Assembly (NCBI GenBank): GCA_018716725.1
Contig: DVJP01000020.1
Span: 1-39,184, forward strand
Source of the DNA: Candidatus Merdivicinus excrementipullorum
GTDB taxonomy: Bacteria; Bacillota; Clostridia; Oscillospirales; Ruminococcaceae
Length of the DNA stretch: 39,184 nucleotides
Reading direction: 5' to 3'
This document shows, in pieces, positions 6,362-14,795 of this stretch. A program made the position numbers and the translations under genes. Below the pieces are notes generated by a model that was not told the DNA's origin, made no database searches, and saw only the letters and a list, made by a program, of their open reading frames with translations. Every line of letters starts with the position of its first letter. The first letter of the stretch is position 1.

Positions 6362-7387
6362 ATGATTATCGTACTGAAAAAAGACGTCAGCCCCGAGGAA
6401 ATGCGGAAATTGGTGGCGGATATTGAGTCCGTGGGCAATATCAAGGCCAACACCATTATCGGCGAGCAGTCCAACGTCATCGGCCTGGTGGGGGATACTA
6501 CCCGCTTAAACGAGGACGATATCGCCGCCAATGACATTGTGGAGTCGGTGAAACGGGTCCAGGAACCCTACAAAATGGCCAACCGGAAATTCCACCCGGA
6601 GGATACTGTAATCCAGGTCCCCTCCGCAAACGGCTCCGTCACAATCGGCGGCGGCGCCTTCCAGATTATCGCCGGGCCCTGCTCCGTGGAGAGTGAGGAG
6701 CAGATCACCGAAATCGCCAAATCTGTCAAGAAAAGCGGCGCGAAACTCCTGCGGGGCGGCGCCTTCAAGCCCCGCACCTCCCCCTACGCCTTCCAGGGCC
6801 TCCATGACGAGGGCATCCGCCTGCTTTTAAAGGCCAAAAAGGAAACGGGCCTGCCCATTGTCACGGAAATCATGTCGGCGGCCCATCTGCCCCTCTTCGA
6901 GGATGTGGACGTCATCCAGGTCGGGGCCAGGAACATGCAGAACTTTGAGCTGTTAAAGGAACTGGGCGCCGTCCAAAAGCCCATCCTCTTAAAACGGGGC
7001 TTAGCAAACACCCTGGAGGAGCTGCTCATGAGCGCCGAGTACATTATGGCCGCCGGGAACCCCAACGTCATCCTCTGCGAACGGGGCATCCGCACCTTTG
7101 AAACCGCCACCCGGAACACCCTGGACATCTCCGCCATCCCCATGCTGAAAAAGGCCTCCCACCTGCCGGTCATCGTGGACCCCTCCCACGCCTGCGGCAT
7201 CGCGTCCATGGTGGAGCCTATGGCCAAAGCCGCGGCGGCCGTGAGGGCCGACGGCCTGATTATCGAGGTGCACAACAACCCTCAAAAGGCCCTCTGCGAC
7301 GGCAAGCAGTCCATCACCCCCGAAGCCTTTGACAAGCTTGTGAAAACCATCCGCCCCTTCGCGGAATTAAACGGCAAAACCCTGTAA
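6362..7387 (+). CDS. aroF: 3-deoxy-7-phosphoheptulonate (DAHP) synthase
   Basis: The enzyme condenses PEP and erythrose-4-phosphate in the first step of the shikimate pathway. The 341-residue protein is the type I-beta form: an N-terminal ferredoxin-like regulatory domain (about 1-70, MIIVLKKDVSPEEMRKLVAD) and a TIM barrel with GPCSVESEEQI, LRGGAFKPRTSPYAFQG, ARNMQNFELLKELG and VIVDPSHACG. There is no chorismate mutase domain. ATG 6362 is chosen because AAGGAG (6348-6353) precedes it; an in-frame ATG at 6305 lies in the terminator stem. It is the first structural gene after the attenuator. Confidence 0.96.
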   Translation: MIIVLKKDVSPEEMRKLVADIESVGNIKANTIIGEQSNVIGLVGDTTRLNEDDIAANDIVESVKRVQEPYKMANRKFHPEDTVIQVPSANGSVTIGGGAFQIIAGPCSVESEEQITEIAKSVKKSGAKLLRGGAFKPRTSPYAFQGLHDEGIRLLLKAKKETGLPIVTEIMSAAHLPLFEDVDVIQVGARNMQNFELLKELGAVQKPILLKRGLANTLEELLMSAEYIMAAGNPNVILCERGIRTFETATRNTLDISAIPMLKKASHLPVIVDPSHACGIASMVEPMAKAAAAVRADGLIIEVHNNPQKALCDGKQSITPEAFDKLVKTIRPFAELNGKTL

Positions 7388-7404
7388 AAGAGAGGAGCTT
7401 TCCC

Positions 7405-8490
7405 ATGAAACAGCTGACCGTGTCCCTGCCGGAAGGCCGCAGTTATGACATTGCCATTTCCCGGGGAATTTTGGCCCGGTGCGGGGAGGAGATCCGCAAA
7501 ATTTATCAGGGGAAGGAAATTGCCGTGGTTACTGACAGCAACGTGGGTCCCCTGTACGCCAAAACCGTCCTGGATTCCCTGAAAGGAGCCGGTTTTTCGG
7601 TAAAATCCGTCTCTTTCCCGGCCGGGGAGCAGAGCAAGAATATGGACACCCTGGTGCAGCTTTACGACGGGCTTTTGACCCCCTATCCCTTCCCCATGAC
7701 CAGGGGCGGGCTGATTGTGGCGTTAGGCGGCGGCGTCACCGGGGATATGGCCGGCTTTGCGGCGGCCACCCTGTTCCGGGGCGTCCCCTTTGTCCAAATC
7801 CCCACAACCCTGCTTTCCCAGGTGGATTCCTCCGTGGGGGGCAAGGTGGCGGTGGACTTAAAGCAGGGCAAAAACCTGGCCGGGGCCTTTTACCAGCCCA
7901 AGGCGGTGCTCATCGACCCGGACACCTTAAACAGCCTGCCGGACCGGGTGTTCTTTGACGGCATGGCCGAGGTGGTGAAATACGGCTTCATCGGCGATCG
8001 GGGGCTTTTGGAACTGCTGGAAAGCTGCGCCGGGCGGAAGGAGCTTTCCGAAAAAATTGAGGAAATCATTTTCCGCAGCTGCGACCAGAAACGCCGGGTG
8101 GTGGAAGCCGACGAGCAGGACACCGGCGGCCGGATGGTCTTAAATTTCGGCCACACTCTGGGCCACGCCTATGAAAAGCTGGGGAATTACAGCCGCTACA
8201 TGCACGGGGAGGCGGTTTCCTGCGGCATGGTATCCATCCTAAAAATGGGGGAGGCCCACGGCCTGACAAAGCCCGGCGCGGCAAAGCGGGCGGAAACCCT
8301 CCTTGCCCGCTGGGGCCTGCCGGTGAAGGCGGAGGAAATCCCGGCAAACCTTCTGGGGGAAACATTGGCCTATGACAAAAAGGGCAGCGGCGGCGACATT
8401 ACGGCGGTGTTCTGCAAGGAACCGGGGGAGGCCCTCCTGCACAAAATGCCCCGGGCCGAATTTGCAAAATGGGCGGAGGAGCTTTTATGA
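7405..8490 (+). CDS. aroB: 3-dehydroquinate synthase
   Basis: It converts DAHP to 3-dehydroquinate with NAD and a divalent metal. The 361-residue protein shows the NAD-binding GGGVTGDMAGFAAATLFRG, VQIPTTLLSQVDSSVGGK, and metal ligands at Glu189 (DGMAEVVKYG), His250 in NFGHTLGHA and His267 in MHGEAVSCG. It lies 17 bp after aroF with a GAGAGGAG site, and its stop overlaps the aroA start (ATGA), so translation is coupled. Confidence 0.97.
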   Translation: MKQLTVSLPEGRSYDIAISRGILARCGEEIRKIYQGKEIAVVTDSNVGPLYAKTVLDSLKGAGFSVKSVSFPAGEQSKNMDTLVQLYDGLLTPYPFPMTRGGLIVALGGGVTGDMAGFAAATLFRGVPFVQIPTTLLSQVDSSVGGKVAVDLKQGKNLAGAFYQPKAVLIDPDTLNSLPDRVFFDGMAEVVKYGFIGDRGLLELLESCAGRKELSEKIEEIIFRSCDQKRRVVEADEQDTGGRMVLNFGHTLGHAYEKLGNYSRYMHGEAVSCGMVSILKMGEAHGLTKPGAAKRAETLLARWGLPVKAEEIPANLLGETLAYDKKGSGGDITAVFCKEPGEALLHKMPRAEFAKWAEELL

Positions 8491-9698
8491 ACCTGCAGAT
8501 TACCCCGGCAAAGCTCCAGGGGAATGTGAAAATTCCCGCCTCCAAAAGCGCCGCCCATAGGCTCCTTTTGTGCGCCGCCTTCGCCAGAGGGGAGAGCCGC
8601 CTTTCCGGCTTTTCCCCCTCGGCGGACATGACGGCCACCATAAACGGCTTGAAGGCTTTAGGGGCCGAAACGGAGGTTTCCGGCGACACGGTCATTGTCC
8701 GCCCCGGCGTGCCGACGGGTGGTGAGATAGACTGCGGCGAGTCCGGCTCCACCCTGCGGTTTTTGATCCCTCCGGCCCTGGCCCTTTCCGGCGGAAAGGA
8801 AATCGTTTTTGCGGGCCACGGGCGGCTTATGGAACGGCCCTTGTCCCCCTATTTTTCCCTCTTTGAGGAAAAGGGCGTCCGCTGGAAGCAGGAGGGGAAC
8901 CGGCTGGTTATCCAGGGCAGGCTGCTCCCCGGGAAATACGCCCTCAGTGGGAAAATCAGCTCCCAGTTTGTCACAGGGCTGCTGCTGGGGCTGGCCCTGC
9001 TGGAGGGGGACTCGGAAATCCTCATCACCGACCGGCTGGAATCCAAGGGCTATGTGGATTTGACCCTTTGGGCCATGAAAACGGCGGGAATTTCGGTGGA
9101 AAACCGGGATTACCAAAGGTTTATCGTCCCCGGAGGGCAGAAATTCCGGCCCGTTTCCGGGGAAATCGAGGGGGACTGGTCCCAGGCGGCATTTTTCCTG
9201 GGAATGAATTTCCTGGGCAGTGCGGTTTCCCTGTCCGGCCTCCGGGAAGATTCCCTGCAAGGGGACAAAGCGGTTTTCAAAATCCTTCAAAAAATGGAAA
9301 CGCCCGGGGATTTGGAAATCGACGCTTCGGAAATCCCGGATTTAATCCCGGCCCTGGCCGGGGCCGCCGCCGGACGGAAGGGGAACACCAGGTTTTGTAA
9401 CGCCGCCCGGCTGCGGTTAAAGGAAAGCGACAGGATTTCTTCCACCGCAAACCTCATCCGTTCCTTGGGCGGGGAAGCCAAGGAAGGCCCGGACTTTCTG
9501 GAAATTGCCGGAATGGGGCGCCTTTCCGGCGGCACCGTAGACTGCGCAAACGACCACCGCATCGCCATGGCTGCGGCGGAATTAAGCGTTATCTGCCAAA
9601 CCCCGGTGACGTTGTTGGGGGCGGAATGCGTGAAAAAATCCTACCCGGGGTTCTGGGAGGACTTTGCCCGGCTGGGCGGAAAGGCGGAAGCACAATGA
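8487..9698 (+). CDS. aroA: 3-phosphoshikimate 1-carboxyvinyltransferase (EPSP synthase)
   Basis: It adds the enolpyruvyl group of PEP to shikimate-3-phosphate. The 403-residue protein shows the two-fold inside-out barrel signatures SKSAAHRLLLCAAFARGESR, CGESGSTLRFLIP, RLRLKESDRI and DCANDHRIAMAAA. The start at 8487 is preferred over an in-frame ATG 18 bases upstream because GGAGG (8475-8479) is correctly spaced and the ATG overlaps the aroB stop. Glyphosate class is not assigned. Confidence 0.97.
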   Translation: MNLQITPAKLQGNVKIPASKSAAHRLLLCAAFARGESRLSGFSPSADMTATINGLKALGAETEVSGDTVIVRPGVPTGGEIDCGESGSTLRFLIPPALALSGGKEIVFAGHGRLMERPLSPYFSLFEEKGVRWKQEGNRLVIQGRLLPGKYALSGKISSQFVTGLLLGLALLEGDSEILITDRLESKGYVDLTLWAMKTAGISVENRDYQRFIVPGGQKFRPVSGEIEGDWSQAAFFLGMNFLGSAVSLSGLREDSLQGDKAVFKILQKMETPGDLEIDASEIPDLIPALAGAAAGRKGNTRFCNAARLRLKESDRISSTANLIRSLGGEAKEGPDFLEIAGMGRLSGGTVDCANDHRIAMAAAELSVICQTPVTLLGAECVKKSYPGFWEDFARLGGKAEAQ

Positions 9699-10753
9699 CC
9701 TATGAGATTTTTGGGGAATCCCACGGCCCGGCTGTGGGGGTGGTGCTGGACAAGGTCCCGGCGGGGTTTGCTCTGGACATGGAGGACATTGCCCGGCAGA
9801 TGGAAAGACGGCGGGCAAAAGGGGGGATCTCTACCAGCCGTATCGAAGGGGATGTGCCGGAAATTTTAAGCGGCGTTTATCAGGGGAAAACCACGGGGAC
9901 GCCCCTCTGCGCCGTCATCAAAAACAGCAACACCCGGTCGGAGGATTATGCGAAAATGCAGAACCTGCCCCGGCCCTCCCACGGGGACTACGCCGGGTAT
10001 GTGCGCTACAAGGGGGCCAACGACCCCCGGGGCGGCGGCCATTTTTCCGGGCGGCTGACGGCCCCCCTGGTTTTCGCCGGAAGCGTCGCCCGGCAGTTTT
10101 TGCGGGAAAAGGGCGTGGAAATCGGGGCCCATATCCTCCAAATCGGAGGGGTCTGCGACGCCCCCTTTGACCCGGCAAACATCCCGGAATCCCTTCTGCG
10201 GGCATTGCAGCAGGAGGCCTTCCCGGTGCTGGACAAAGCGGCCGGGGAAGCCATGAAGGGAGAAATCCTGGCGGCGGCTTCAGAGGGGGATTCCGTGGGC
10301 GGCGTCATCCAGTGCGGCGTGTCCGGTTTTCCCTGCGGTATTGGACAGCCGGGCCTGGACTGCGTGGAAAGCGTCATTTCCCGGCACATGTTCGCCGTCC
10401 CGGCAGTAAAGGGGATTTCCTTCGGCTTAGGGTTTGATTTTGCCGGGAAACGGGGCAGCGAGGTAAACGACCCCATGCGGATGGAAAACGGCAAAGTGAT
10501 CTGCACCAAAAATAACAACGGCGGCATTACCGGCGGCATTTCAAACGGCATGCCCATTGTGTTCCAAACGGCGCTGAAGCCCACCCCTTCCATTGCCAAG
10601 GCCCAGGAAACCGTGGACTTAAGCGCCATGGAAAACGCGGAGATTGTCATTCACGGCCGCCACGATCCCTGCATTTTGAGCCGGGCGGCGGTGGTCATTG
10701 AAAGCGCGGCGGCCTTGGCCCTGTGGGAAATCATGGCAGGAGGGAATTTATGA
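9695..10753 (+). CDS. aroC: Chorismate synthase
   Basis: It makes chorismate from EPSP using reduced FMN. Visible motifs are FGESHGPAVGVV at the N terminus, ERRRAKGG-type basic loop, GGGHFSGRLTAPLVFAG, and NNNGGITGGISNGMPIVFQ. At 352 residues it is of normal length, though its N terminus is a few residues shorter than usual before the GESHG motif. ATG 9695 overlaps the aroA stop (9696-9698). A start at the in-frame ATG 9626 would lie inside aroA and does not resemble the family. Confidence 0.96.
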   Translation: MTYEIFGESHGPAVGVVLDKVPAGFALDMEDIARQMERRRAKGGISTSRIEGDVPEILSGVYQGKTTGTPLCAVIKNSNTRSEDYAKMQNLPRPSHGDYAGYVRYKGANDPRGGGHFSGRLTAPLVFAGSVARQFLREKGVEIGAHILQIGGVCDAPFDPANIPESLLRALQQEAFPVLDKAAGEAMKGEILAAASEGDSVGGVIQCGVSGFPCGIGQPGLDCVESVISRHMFAVPAVKGISFGLGFDFAGKRGSEVNDPMRMENGKVICTKNNNGGITGGISNGMPIVFQTALKPTPSIAKAQETVDLSAMENAEIVIHGRHDPCILSRAAVVIESAAALALWEIMAGGNL

Positions 10754-11310
10754 ACGGTGTGAATTTGGAAACCTCCCGGCTTTTGCTGCGGCGGTTTGAG
10801 ATGGGCGACCTGGAGGACCTTTACGAATACGCCTGCCGTCCGGAGGTGGGGCCTGCCGCCGGGTGGAAGCCCCATGAATCCCGGCGGGAAACCGAACAGA
10901 TTCTGGCGGGGTTTATCCACGGCACGGAGGTCTGGGCCGTGGTCCTCAAGGAAACCGGCAAGGTCATCGGTTCTGTGGGTCTCCACGGGGATTCCCACCG
11001 GAGCAGTTCCCCGGAGGTGAAAATGCTGGGCTACGTCCTTTCCCCGGATTATTGGGGGCGCGGCATTATGACGGAAGCCGCCCGGCGGGTGATTTCCTAC
11101 GCCTTTGAGGAGCGGGGCGTCCAGCTTGTCAGCGTTTCTCATTTTTCTTTTAACAGCCGTTCCAAGCGGGTCATTGAAAAATGCGGATTTACTTATGAGG
11201 GAACCTTCCGGCGGTGCTTTCTGCGCTACGACGGGGAGTGGCTGGACGAGTGCTGCTACTCCATGACCCGGGAGGAATATTTTCTGGAAGGGGCGGAGAA
11301 ATTTTGCTGA
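10750..11310 (+). CDS. RimJ/RimL-type GNAT acetyltransferase embedded in the aro operon
   Basis: The 186-residue protein begins ETSRLLLRRFEMGDLEDLYE and has the acetyl-CoA loop YWGRGIMTEAARRVISYAFE plus FNSRSKRVIEKCGFTYEGTF, all typical of the Acetyltransf_3 (RimJ/RimL) group. The substrate is unknown; the family includes ribosomal protein N-terminal and antibiotic or amino-acid acetyltransferases. It is coupled by overlap at both ends (ATGA with aroC; its TGA 11308-11310 overlaps the pheA start), so it is a stable member of the operon. A role in aromatic metabolism is possible but not shown. Confidence 0.88.
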   Translation: MNGVNLETSRLLLRRFEMGDLEDLYEYACRPEVGPAAGWKPHESRRETEQILAGFIHGTEVWAVVLKETGKVIGSVGLHGDSHRSSSPEVKMLGYVLSPDYWGRGIMTEAARRVISYAFEERGVQLVSVSHFSFNSRSKRVIEKCGFTYEGTFRRCFLRYDGEWLDECCYSMTREEYFLEGAEKFC

Positions 11311-12128
11311 AAGCGGTATACAGCGGCATCCCCGGCTCCTACGCCGAGGAAGCGGCCCTGGCCTTTTTCCCGCAGGGGACGCCCCTTTTGCAGGCTTCCT
11401 CCTTTGGGGACGCCTGCAAAAAGCTGGCGGAGGGGGAGGCGGACCGGGCGGTTCTGCCGGTGGAAAACAGCACTACCGGGGCTATTGCGGAGGTTTACGA
11501 CCTGCTTTCCCGGCACGGATTTTTCATTGTGGGGGAGCAGTACGTCCGCATCGAGCACTGCCTTATGGCCCTGCCGGGGACGGAGCTTTCCCAAATCCGG
11601 GAGGTAGCTTCCCATGAGCAGGGGATTTCCCAGTCGGCGGAGTTCTTAAGAAATTACCCGAACTGGGTGCGCCGCCCGGTTTACAACACCGCCGCGGCCG
11701 CCCAGATGGTTGCCCAAAGCGGGTCCCCCCACATGGCCGCCATCGCTTCCCGGCGGGCGGCGGAGTATTACGGGCTGTCCATTTTGGCCGGCAATATCAA
11801 CCAGAAAGCGGAAAATTACACCCGTTTTATTATCGCGGCCAGAGAACCGGAGTTTGCGGAAAACAGCCGGAAAATCTCCCTGCTTTTCACCCTGCCCCAC
11901 ACAGTGGGGAGCCTTTGCCGGGTTCTGCGGCTTTTTGAGGAAGCGGGGATGAACCTAGTAAAAATCGAGTCCCGGCCCATGGCCGACCGGAACTGGGAGT
12001 ACCTGTTTTTCTTGGATTTTGTCACAGACCGGCCGGATTCCCCGGAACAGCTGTTTGAACATGTGCGGGAATGCACCCAGACCTTCCGGTTTTTGGGGCG
12101 GTATCCCCACAAAGAGCCGGGAAAGTAA
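11304..12128 (+). CDS. pheA: Prephenate dehydratase with C-terminal ACT domain
   Basis: It converts prephenate to phenylpyruvate in the phenylalanine branch. The 274-residue monofunctional enzyme starts VYSGIPGSYAEEAALAFFP and has VLPVENSTTGAIAEVYDLL, the catalytic NYTRFII motif, and an ACT domain with KIESRPMADRNWEYLFFLDF, the Phe-binding ESRP motif. This implies feedback inhibition by Phe. There is no chorismate mutase domain. The likely start is TTG 11304, with a GGGGCGGAG site before it; the longer open frame begins inside the GNAT gene and is not family-like. Confidence 0.94.
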   Translation: MLKAVYSGIPGSYAEEAALAFFPQGTPLLQASSFGDACKKLAEGEADRAVLPVENSTTGAIAEVYDLLSRHGFFIVGEQYVRIEHCLMALPGTELSQIREVASHEQGISQSAEFLRNYPNWVRRPVYNTAAAAQMVAQSGSPHMAAIASRRAAEYYGLSILAGNINQKAENYTRFIIAAREPEFAENSRKISLLFTLPHTVGSLCRVLRLFEEAGMNLVKIESRPMADRNWEYLFFLDFVTDRPDSPEQLFEHVRECTQTFRFLGRYPHKEPGK

Positions 12129-12140
12129 GGAGGGGCTGAT

Positions 12141-12650
12141 TTGAAAGAGAACATTGTGCTCATTGGGATGCCCGGCTGCGGCAAAACCACTGTGGGGAAA
12201 AAGCTGGCCCGGCTTGCGGGGATGGTGTTCCTGGATTTGGACGCGGAAATTGAGAAGGCCGCCGGCTGCTCCATCCCTCAAATTTTTGAAACCCAGGGGG
12301 AGGGGGAATTCCGGCGGCTGGAGACCCTCTGCGCCAAAAAAGCGGCCCAATTGAAAGGCCGGGTCGTTGCCTGCGGCGGCGGCATTGTCCTTCGGGAGGA
12401 AAACATGGCCGCATTAAAGGAAACCGGCGTCATTGTCTTTTTGGACCGGAAGGTTTCAGACATCTGTTCGTCCAATTTAAGCGGGCGGCCTTTAATCGCC
12501 GGGGATTTAAGCCGGGTGCAGGCCCTTTACGACCAGCGCATCGGCCTTTACCGGAAATATGCGGAAATCACCGTGGACTGCTCCTGCACGCCGGAGGAAG
12601 CGGCCCAAAAGGTGCGGGAATTGATGCAAAAACGGGAGGAATGCAAATGA
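12141..12650 (+). CDS. aroK: Shikimate kinase
   Basis: It phosphorylates shikimate with ATP. The 169-residue protein has the P-loop GMPGCGKTTVG, the shikimate-binding DLDAEIEKAAG and GEGEFRRLE segments, CGGGIVLR, and the lid region LSGRPLI. It starts with TTG 12141, with AAGGAGG at 12127-12133. Its stop overlaps the aroE start (ATGA). Confidence 0.95.
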   Translation: MKENIVLIGMPGCGKTTVGKKLARLAGMVFLDLDAEIEKAAGCSIPQIFETQGEGEFRRLETLCAKKAAQLKGRVVACGGGIVLREENMAALKETGVIVFLDRKVSDICSSNLSGRPLIAGDLSRVQALYDQRIGLYRKYAEITVDCSCTPEEAAQKVRELMQKREECK

Positions 12651-13486
12651 ACTGGAAGCTGGCCGTCATCGGCGACCCCATTGCCCACAGCCTTTCCCCT
12701 GTGATTCAGGGGCAGATTATGGAAATCCTGGGGGTTTCCGGGGAATACAAGGCGGTTCATGTGAAGGCGGAGGAGCTGGCCGGGTTTATGGAGTACGCTC
12801 GGGAAAACCTTCACGGCTTTAACGTCACCATCCCCCACAAGGGGGCCGTCATCCCGTTTTTAGACGAAATCGACCCCTACGCCCAAAGCTGCGGGGCGGT
12901 GAACACCGTCCGGATCCGGGACGGGAAAATGACCGGCTTTAACACCGATGGCGACGGCATCCGGGCGGCTTTGCAGCAAATGGGGGCGGATTTTGCCGGG
13001 AGCCGGGTGGCTCTATTGGGGGCCGGAGGCGCGGCCCGGTCCATCTGCCGGAAAGCGCTTAACTGCGGGGCGGAATCGGTGCGGATTTTCTGCCGGAACC
13101 TGGAAAAGGGAGTACTGCTCACCGGCGGGGACAGCCGGGGGGAGGTTCTGCCTTTTTCCGAACTGTCGGCGGAAAACTGCGGCGGCTGGGCGGATATTGT
13201 CATCAACGCCACGCCTTTGGGCATGGAGGGGATTGGACAGGATTTTGCGGATTTCTCCTTCCTGGACAATGGGAAGCCCTTTGTCTGCGACATTGTGTAC
13301 AAGCCCGCCGAAACCAATCTTTTAAAGGCCTGCCGGGAACGGGGGATAACCTGCAAAAACGGGCTGGATATGCTGGTTTACCAGGCGGTTTACGCTTTTA
13401 TGCATTTCACCGGCCTGTCCTTTGACCCGGATACCGTCGCACGGCGAATCGCCGCTGATAATCCGACACAGCATTCCTGGCTCTGA
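12647..13486 (+). CDS. aroE: Shikimate dehydrogenase
   Basis: It reduces 3-dehydroshikimate with NADPH. The 279-residue protein shows the substrate-binding SLSP near the N terminus, NVTIPHKGAVIPFLDE with the catalytic lysine, NTDGDGIRAAL with the catalytic aspartate, the NADP-binding GAGGAARSICRKAL and the C-terminal NGLDMLVYQAVYAF. ATG 12647 is chosen because GGGAGG (12634-12639) is seven bases upstream and it overlaps the aroK stop; ATG 12641 is too close to that site. It is the last gene of the operon, and no clear terminator follows. Confidence 0.95.
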   Translation: MNWKLAVIGDPIAHSLSPVIQGQIMEILGVSGEYKAVHVKAEELAGFMEYARENLHGFNVTIPHKGAVIPFLDEIDPYAQSCGAVNTVRIRDGKMTGFNTDGDGIRAALQQMGADFAGSRVALLGAGGAARSICRKALNCGAESVRIFCRNLEKGVLLTGGDSRGEVLPFSELSAENCGGWADIVINATPLGMEGIGQDFADFSFLDNGKPFVCDIVYKPAETNLLKACRERGITCKNGLDMLVYQAVYAFMHFTGLSFDPDTVARRIAADNPTQHSWL

Positions 13487-13529
13487 AAAATCAGAATTGT
13501 ATGCTCTGCTGTTTGTAAAATTCATGTTC

Positions 13530-13554
13530 TGTAGGGGCGGGGTTTCCCCGCCCG
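13530..13554 (+). repeat. Palindromic mini-repeat, copy A
   Basis: TGTAGGGGC...GCCCG with a perfect 8-bp stem GGGCGGGG/CCCCGCCC (13535-13542 and 13546-13553) and a TTT loop. It lies in the gap after aroE and is one of five related copies in the window. Confidence 0.8.
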
Positions 13555-13620
13555 CCGAAGAATAGCGGCGCACGGCAACCGCGGGGCGTTCATTGTAAAA
13601 TATGCACAAAAACAATCTTT

Positions 13621-13634
13621 TGTAACCGTTTACA
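13621..13634 (+). promoter_or_regulatory. LacI/CcpA-type operator (cre-like)
   Basis: TGTAACCGTTTACA matches the catabolite-responsive element consensus TGNNANCGNTNNCA at every fixed position. It ends 7 bp upstream of the -35 box of the next promoter, so it could activate or repress the isomerase gene through CcpA or a LacI-family regulator. Confidence 0.65.
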
Positions 13635-13641
13635 ATTCGTA

Positions 13642-13670
13642 TTGCAATCCGCCGCCGGATTTGCTATACT
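13642..13670 (+). promoter_or_regulatory. Promoter of the isomerase/epimerase gene
   Basis: TTGCAA (13642-13647), a 17-bp spacer and TATACT (13665-13670) form a good sigma-A promoter about 60 bp before the start codon. Confidence 0.8.
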
Positions 13671-13729
13671 AAAAGAAAACTGGGAGAATCTCCCCAATCG
13701 GTGAATTTTGGAAAGGAATGGTGATTCCC

Positions 13730-14644
13730 ATGAAATTAGGTTTTGTCAGTGCGATTTTAGCCGATCTCTCTTTTGAGGAAATGATTGATTTTGCCTCTGA
13801 AAACGGCTATGAGTGCGTGGAAGTGGCCTGCTGGCCCAAGGGCAAGGCGGAGCGCCGTTATGCCGGCGTGACCCACATCAACGTGGATGAGGTGGACGAG
13901 GCAAAGGCCGCGTACATCAACGACTACTGCGCCAAAAAGGGCGTGGAGATTTCCGCCCTGGCCTACTACCCCAACACCATGGATCCCGACCTGGAGAAAC
14001 GGGCCGTTTACATTGCCCACATCAAAAAGGTTATCAAAGCCGCGAAGCTTTTAGGCGTTGGCACCGTCAACACCTTTGTGGGCCGGGACCCCCACAAAAA
14101 TGTGGACGAGAACATTGAGATTTTCAAGGAAGTCTGGCCGGACATTATCGCCTGCGCTGAGGAAAACGGCATCCGCATCGGCATTGAAAACTGCCCCATG
14201 CTGTTTACCAACGACGAGTGGCCCGGCGGCCAGAACCTGATGACCACCCCGGCCATCTGGCGGAAGCTCTTTGAGATCATCCCCAGCAAGAATTTCGGCT
14301 TAAACTATGACCCCTCCCACTTTGTATGGCAGCAGATCGACTATATCCGCCCCATTTACGAGTTTAAGGACCGGATTTTCCACGTTCACTACAAGGACAT
14401 CAAGGTTTACCCCGACAAGCTCCGGGATGTGGGTATTATGGCGACGCCTTTGCAGTACATGTCCCCCAAGCTGCCCGGCCTTGGCGATGTGGACTGGGGC
14501 AAATATGTGTCCGCCCTGACCGATATCGGCTATGACGGCTACACCTGCATTGAAATTGAGGACAAAGCCTTTGAAGGCTCCTTTGAAGCGGTGAAGAAGT
14601 CCCTGATTCTCAGCCGCGACTACATGCGCCAATTCGTTATCTAA
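13730..14644 (+). CDS. Sugar phosphate isomerase/epimerase (xylose isomerase-like TIM barrel)
   Basis: The 304-residue protein belongs to the AP-endonuclease-2 / xylose isomerase-like family. Likely metal ligands are Glu in IGIENCPM, Asp and His in YDPSHFVW, His in FHVHYKDI and Glu in CIEIEDKAF. Such proteins include IolE/IolI, tagatose epimerases and hydroxypyruvate isomerases; the exact substrate cannot be read. I choose ATG 13730 (MKLGFVSAI) as the family-like N terminus; ATG 13718 and GTG 13721 are in-frame alternatives directly after AAAGGA. The upstream cre-like site suggests sugar-responsive control. It is a single-gene unit ending in a terminator. Confidence 0.85.
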   Translation: MKLGFVSAILADLSFEEMIDFASENGYECVEVACWPKGKAERRYAGVTHINVDEVDEAKAAYINDYCAKKGVEISALAYYPNTMDPDLEKRAVYIAHIKKVIKAAKLLGVGTVNTFVGRDPHKNVDENIEIFKEVWPDIIACAEENGIRIGIENCPMLFTNDEWPGGQNLMTTPAIWRKLFEIIPSKNFGLNYDPSHFVWQQIDYIRPIYEFKDRIFHVHYKDIKVYPDKLRDVGIMATPLQYMSPKLPGLGDVDWGKYVSALTDIGYDGYTCIEIEDKAFEGSFEAVKKSLILSRDYMRQFVI

Positions 14645-14665
14645 TTCGACGCGGCCGCACACTCC

Positions 14666-14727
14666 GCGGGGGACATTCGGGAACGGCGGGATGAACCGCC
14701 GTTTCGGCGGAGGTTCCCCGCTTTTTT
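14666..14727 (+). terminator. Compound intrinsic terminator after the isomerase gene
   Basis: An outer stem GCGGGG (14666-14671) with CCCCGC (14716-14721) encloses a perfect 8-bp hairpin AACGGCGG/CCGCCGTT (14682-14703), followed by a T6 run. CCGCCG/CGGCGG (14696-14710) can form a competing inner hairpin. Confidence 0.75.
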
Positions 14728-14752
14728 GTTGCTTGAATACCATAACGGTTCT

Positions 14753-14777
14753 GGGGCGGCCAATGGCCGCCCCTACA
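14753..14777 (-). repeat. Palindromic mini-repeat, copy B
   Basis: On the minus strand it reads TGTAGGGGC...GCCCC with a perfect 9-bp stem (14753-14761 and 14765-14773) and a 3-nt loop. It faces copy C tail to tail. Confidence 0.78.
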
Positions 14778-14795
14778 ATTTTTGAGACGTTTGTT

